Below are positions 62,108-64,000 of a stretch of 64,000 nucleotides of DNA, in pieces; position 1 is the first letter of the stretch, and the number at the start of each line of letters is the position of its first letter. The stretch is from CAYONZ01 sp964405465 (GTDB lineage: Bacteria; Bdellovibrionota; Bdellovibrionia; Bdellovibrionales; JAMPXM01). A model generated the notes under the pieces. The model was not told the DNA's origin, ran no database searches, and saw only the letters and a list, made by a program, of their open reading frames with translations. Made by a program: the position numbers and the translations under genes. The stretch is taken from contig CAYONZ010000001.1 in NCBI GenBank assembly GCA_964405465.1, positions 62,001-126,000 on the forward strand. The letters run 5' to 3'.

Positions 62108-62257
62108 ATGAAAAGAACTTATCAGCCTAGCCGCAAAAGGCGCAAGACTACCCACGGATTTCGTGCCCGAATGGCTACTAAAGATGGTCAAGATGTTTTA
62201 AACAGGCGACGTGCGAAAGGCCGTAAACGCTTAGTAGTTGAAGTCAGTGGTAAATAA
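62108..62257 (+). CDS. rpmH: 50S ribosomal protein L34
   Basis: 49 residues, starting MKRTYQPSRKRRKTTHGFRA and ending with the basic RRRAKGRKRLVVEVSGK tail: an unmistakable L34, slightly longer than the usual 44-46. GGAG at 62097-62100 precedes ATG 62108. Its 3' end overlaps the rnpA start. Position next to dnaA is nearly universal. Confidence 0.97.
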   Translation: MKRTYQPSRKRRKTTHGFRARMATKDGQDVLNRRRAKGRKRLVVEVSGK

Positions 62258-62597
62258 CAGGAAGCTGTCTTTTTTAAAGAAGCGCTCTGAATTTCTCCAA
62301 CTCATTAGGTGTGGTAGGAAAATTCGGGGCGATTTCGTTAATTTGAATTTAAGTATGACTGAAACACAGTGTTGCAGGTTTGGCATAACTATTCCAAAAA
62401 AAATTGGCTCCTCGGTTATTCGTAATCGAATAAGGAGGCGGACCCGAGAATTTCTTAGGTCTCGGCAGTTTTTTTTAAATAGAGATGTTAATATTGTATT
62501 CCAGGTCAGGGACCCTGTTTTTTATAAGGAACTAGATTCTGAAAATCTTCAAGTCACTCTTTCAAAGGTATTTGAGAAAGCAATCACACCTTTTTAA
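62238..62597 (+). CDS. rnpA: Ribonuclease P protein component
   Basis: Basic protein subunit of RNase P (tRNA 5' processing), 119 residues. The core shows LKKRSEFLQLIRCGRKIRGD, FGITIPKKIGSSVIRNRIRR and the RNA-binding RNR motif RNRIRRRTREFLRS. No ATG is available: the start is TTG 62238 or GTG 62247, both inside the end of rpmH. In relatives such overlaps keep the two products balanced. Its end overlaps yidD by 26 bp. Confidence 0.92.
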   Translation: MKSVVNNRKLSFLKKRSEFLQLIRCGRKIRGDFVNLNLSMTETQCCRFGITIPKKIGSSVIRNRIRRRTREFLRSRQFFLNRDVNIVFQVRDPVFYKELDSENLQVTLSKVFEKAITPF

Positions 62598-62832
62598 ATT
62601 TGTTTTATTGGGTTTATTGTCTGTGTATAGGCAAACTTTAACAAATATTTTAGGTGGTAGTTGCAGGTTTGAACCAAGTTGTTCAGAGTACGCGGTTCAA
62701 TGTGTCAATCTACATTCACCTTGTAGAGCCTGCTGGTTAATTTTAAAGCGATTGCTTCGTTGTAGGCCGTTTGGTCCTTTTGGCTTTGATCCTGTACCAC
62801 CTAAATTCGAGAGGGGTTGTTGTGAATATTGA
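62572..62832 (+). CDS. yidD: Membrane protein insertion efficiency factor YidD
   Basis: 86 residues with an amphipathic N-terminal helix and the conserved Cys-rich core GGSCRFEPSCSEYAVQCV and RPFGPFGFDPVP. It assists YidC-dependent insertion at the inner membrane. The TTG start at 62572 lies in the rnpA coding end after AAAGGTA; no ATG gives the family N-terminus. It overlaps yidC by 11 bp. Confidence 0.93.
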   Translation: MRKQSHLFKFVLLGLLSVYRQTLTNILGGSCRFEPSCSEYAVQCVNLHSPCRACWLILKRLLRCRPFGPFGFDPVPPKFERGCCEY

Positions 62833-64000
62833 TAGTGAGCGAAAGTCATTTTTTGATCCTTCAACAATCGGAGCATTAGTTGTTGTTCTTATTTTTTGGG
62901 TCGGCTGGTCCTTTTTTATGGAAAAGAAATATAGCGCCACTAGTTTACCCTCCCCTGCTATTAGTGAAAATCAAAAGCCTAGCATGGTGCTTCAAACGCA
63001 AACAGTTAGTGTTTCTAAGGGAGACGAAAAGGAACAGATTTTAGCATTTGAGTTTCCAAATTTTTCTTTTCAAGTTTCGTCTGTTGGATTTGGGTTTAGG
63101 GATATTTTGATCAAAAGCTATTTAGATCGTGAGGGGCACCAGATAAGGGTTGGAGATGGGAGCACAGGAAAGACTTCGATTCTTGGTTCAGACGATAACT
63201 TAAATTTTTCTGTTAAAAAATTATCTAATACTGAGCTTGAGGGAGAGGTTGAATTCGGTGAATATAAGATTTTGAAGCATGCACGTATTTCTCCAGATTT
63301 ATTTAGTGTGGATATTACCACAAAAGTATATGGTCCTATTTCGAAATTTTCAGGCCTGAGAGTTGATTTTGTAGATAATTTTGTAAATCCAATTAAAAGC
63401 GGCCTCCTAGCGCCAAAAAATCGAGATGATGCTGGTATCTTTGTTTTGCACAATGATCAGAAAGTGAGAAAACCGCTGTCAGAAGAGCTATATTCTGAAA
63501 AGTATGATGCTGTTGATGTTTTTTCGTTTAATGGTCACTATTTTTCCCAGGCTTTGATTGATCAATCAGATATTAAACCCGTTGTTTCAGTGAATAAAGA
63601 AAAGGGCGGTACCTCGATGTTTGCCCATGCTGATTACATCATGAATAATGTAAATTTAGATGCAATTGAATTTAAGAATACTATGTTTTTTGGACCTAAA
63701 GAGTATGACCTTTTAGGAAAGATAGATAGCCGGGCACAGTACATTGTTGACTATGGAATGTTTGCTTGGCTAGCAAAGCCACTGTTGTGGCTTTTAAAAG
63801 CCTTCTTTTCTTTTTTTGGAAACTATGGCTTTGCAATTGTCATGTTGACTTTATTAGTTAGGACTTTAGTTCTCCCATTCAATGTTTATTCAACTAAGTC
63901 AGCTAAGGCTATGCAGGCAATTCAGCCAGAATTAAAGGAAATTCGGGAAAAATATAAAGACAATGCTCAAGTAATGAACGAAAAGGTTTTGGCTGTTATG
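62822..64000 (+). CDS. yidC: Membrane insertase YidC, 5' part (gene runs off the right edge)
   Basis: Inserts and folds inner-membrane proteins. 393 codons are present. GTG 62822 follows GAGGGG (62811-62816). The first membrane helix is at about 14-30 (IGALVVVLIFWVGWSFF). A large periplasmic P1 domain (about 50-300) follows, with MFFGPKEYDLL near its end. The first core helix (FFSFFGNYGFAIVMLTLLVR) follows, with the conserved Arg at its end. The cytoplasmic loop (STKSAKAMQAIQPELKEIRE) is cut by the window edge. Confidence 0.95.
   Translation, partial: MNIDSERKSFFDPSTIGALVVVLIFWVGWSFFMEKKYSATSLPSPAISENQKPSMVLQTQTVSVSKGDEKEQILAFEFPNFSFQVSSVGFGFRDILIKSYLDREGHQIRVGDGSTGKTSILGSDDNLNFSVKKLSNTELEGEVEFGEYKILKHARISPDLFSVDITTKVYGPISKFSGLRVDFVDNFVNPIKSGLLAPKNRDDAGIFVLHNDQKVRKPLSEELYSEKYDAVDVFSFNGHYFSQALIDQSDIKPVVSVNKEKGGTSMFAHADYIMNNVNLDAIEFKNTMFFGPKEYDLLGKIDSRAQYIVDYGMFAWLAKPLLWLLKAFFSFFGNYGFAIVMLTLLVRTLVLPFNVYSTKSAKAMQAIQPELKEIREKYKDNAQVMNEKVLAVM

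Noticed and set aside
1..64000. CRISPR array, tRNA/rRNA genes, insertion sequences, prophage
   Set aside because: Looked for on both strands by eye; no regularly spaced repeats, cloverleaf-like genes, transposase or phage genes were found. The gene content is core chromosome throughout.

Overview
The window is the origin-proximal part of a bacterial chromosome, very probably from a Bdellovibrionota organism (Bdellovibrio-like). This rests on recalled family knowledge and gene content, not on a search. The signs are: split ATP synthase genes (F0 genes next to gyrA, no F1 genes here); many small exported proteins and lipoproteins, one with the lipobox ending FQNC; the rpsF-DUF2232-rplI order; three successive parvulin chaperones before pdxA; and mid-to-low GC. 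I found no tRNA or rRNA gene, CRISPR array, insertion sequence or prophage. Almost everything is core chromosome.

Layout. 0-3 kb: 5' part of an RNase E/G gene, pilT, a small exported protein and acylphosphatase. 3-7.3 kb: nucleoside breakdown operon (deoC, pyrimidine and purine nucleoside phosphorylases, an amidohydrolase). 7.4-10.2 kb: subtilisin-type lipoprotein and asnS. 10.2-15.5 kb: propionyl-CoA carboxylase in three subunits plus the catalytic chain of methylmalonyl-CoA mutase. 15.5-19.6 kb: exported cupredoxin/cytochrome c lipoprotein, a papain-like protein, a lytic transglycosylase and a 151-bp palindrome. 19.6-27.1 kb: a long minus-strand operon built around dapF-dapA-dapB. 27.2-32.7 kb: ftsK, queE, a Fis-type regulator and dnaB. 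32.7-36.7 kb: ribosomal rplI and rpsF around a DUF2232 membrane protein, then an FHA protein and a hydrolase. 36.8-42.9 kb: succinate dehydrogenase and electron-transfer flavoprotein in divergent operons, then an acyltransferase. 42.9-50.7 kb: three parvulin-type chaperones, pdxA, a phosphohexomutase and uvrA. 50.7-53.2 kb: atpE, atpB, two small ATP-synthase accessory membrane proteins and a TPR lipoprotein. 53.1-64 kb: the replication core gyrA-gyrB-recF-dnaN-[oriC]-dnaA, then divergent rpmH-rnpA-yidD-yidC.

How the parts fit. Nucleosides (plausibly from digested prey) enter through the phosphorylases and DeoC. Propionyl-CoA becomes methylmalonyl-CoA and then succinyl-CoA, feeding the SdhCAB and ETF respiratory entry points, with ATP synthase downstream. 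The dap genes, the lytic transglycosylase and FtsK serve wall and division. The parvulins and the LptM-like lipoprotein point to outer-membrane assembly.

The most notable items are: oriC, with five DnaA boxes at 12-13 bp steps and a DnaA-trio-like element; the 151-bp palindrome between convergent genes; a Met in place of the quinolone-contacting Ser in GyrA; a UvrA missing about 70 residues of an internal domain; a c-subunit with sodium-type ligands; an LptM-like lipoprotein beside dapF; and no rpsR in the rpsF-rplI cluster.
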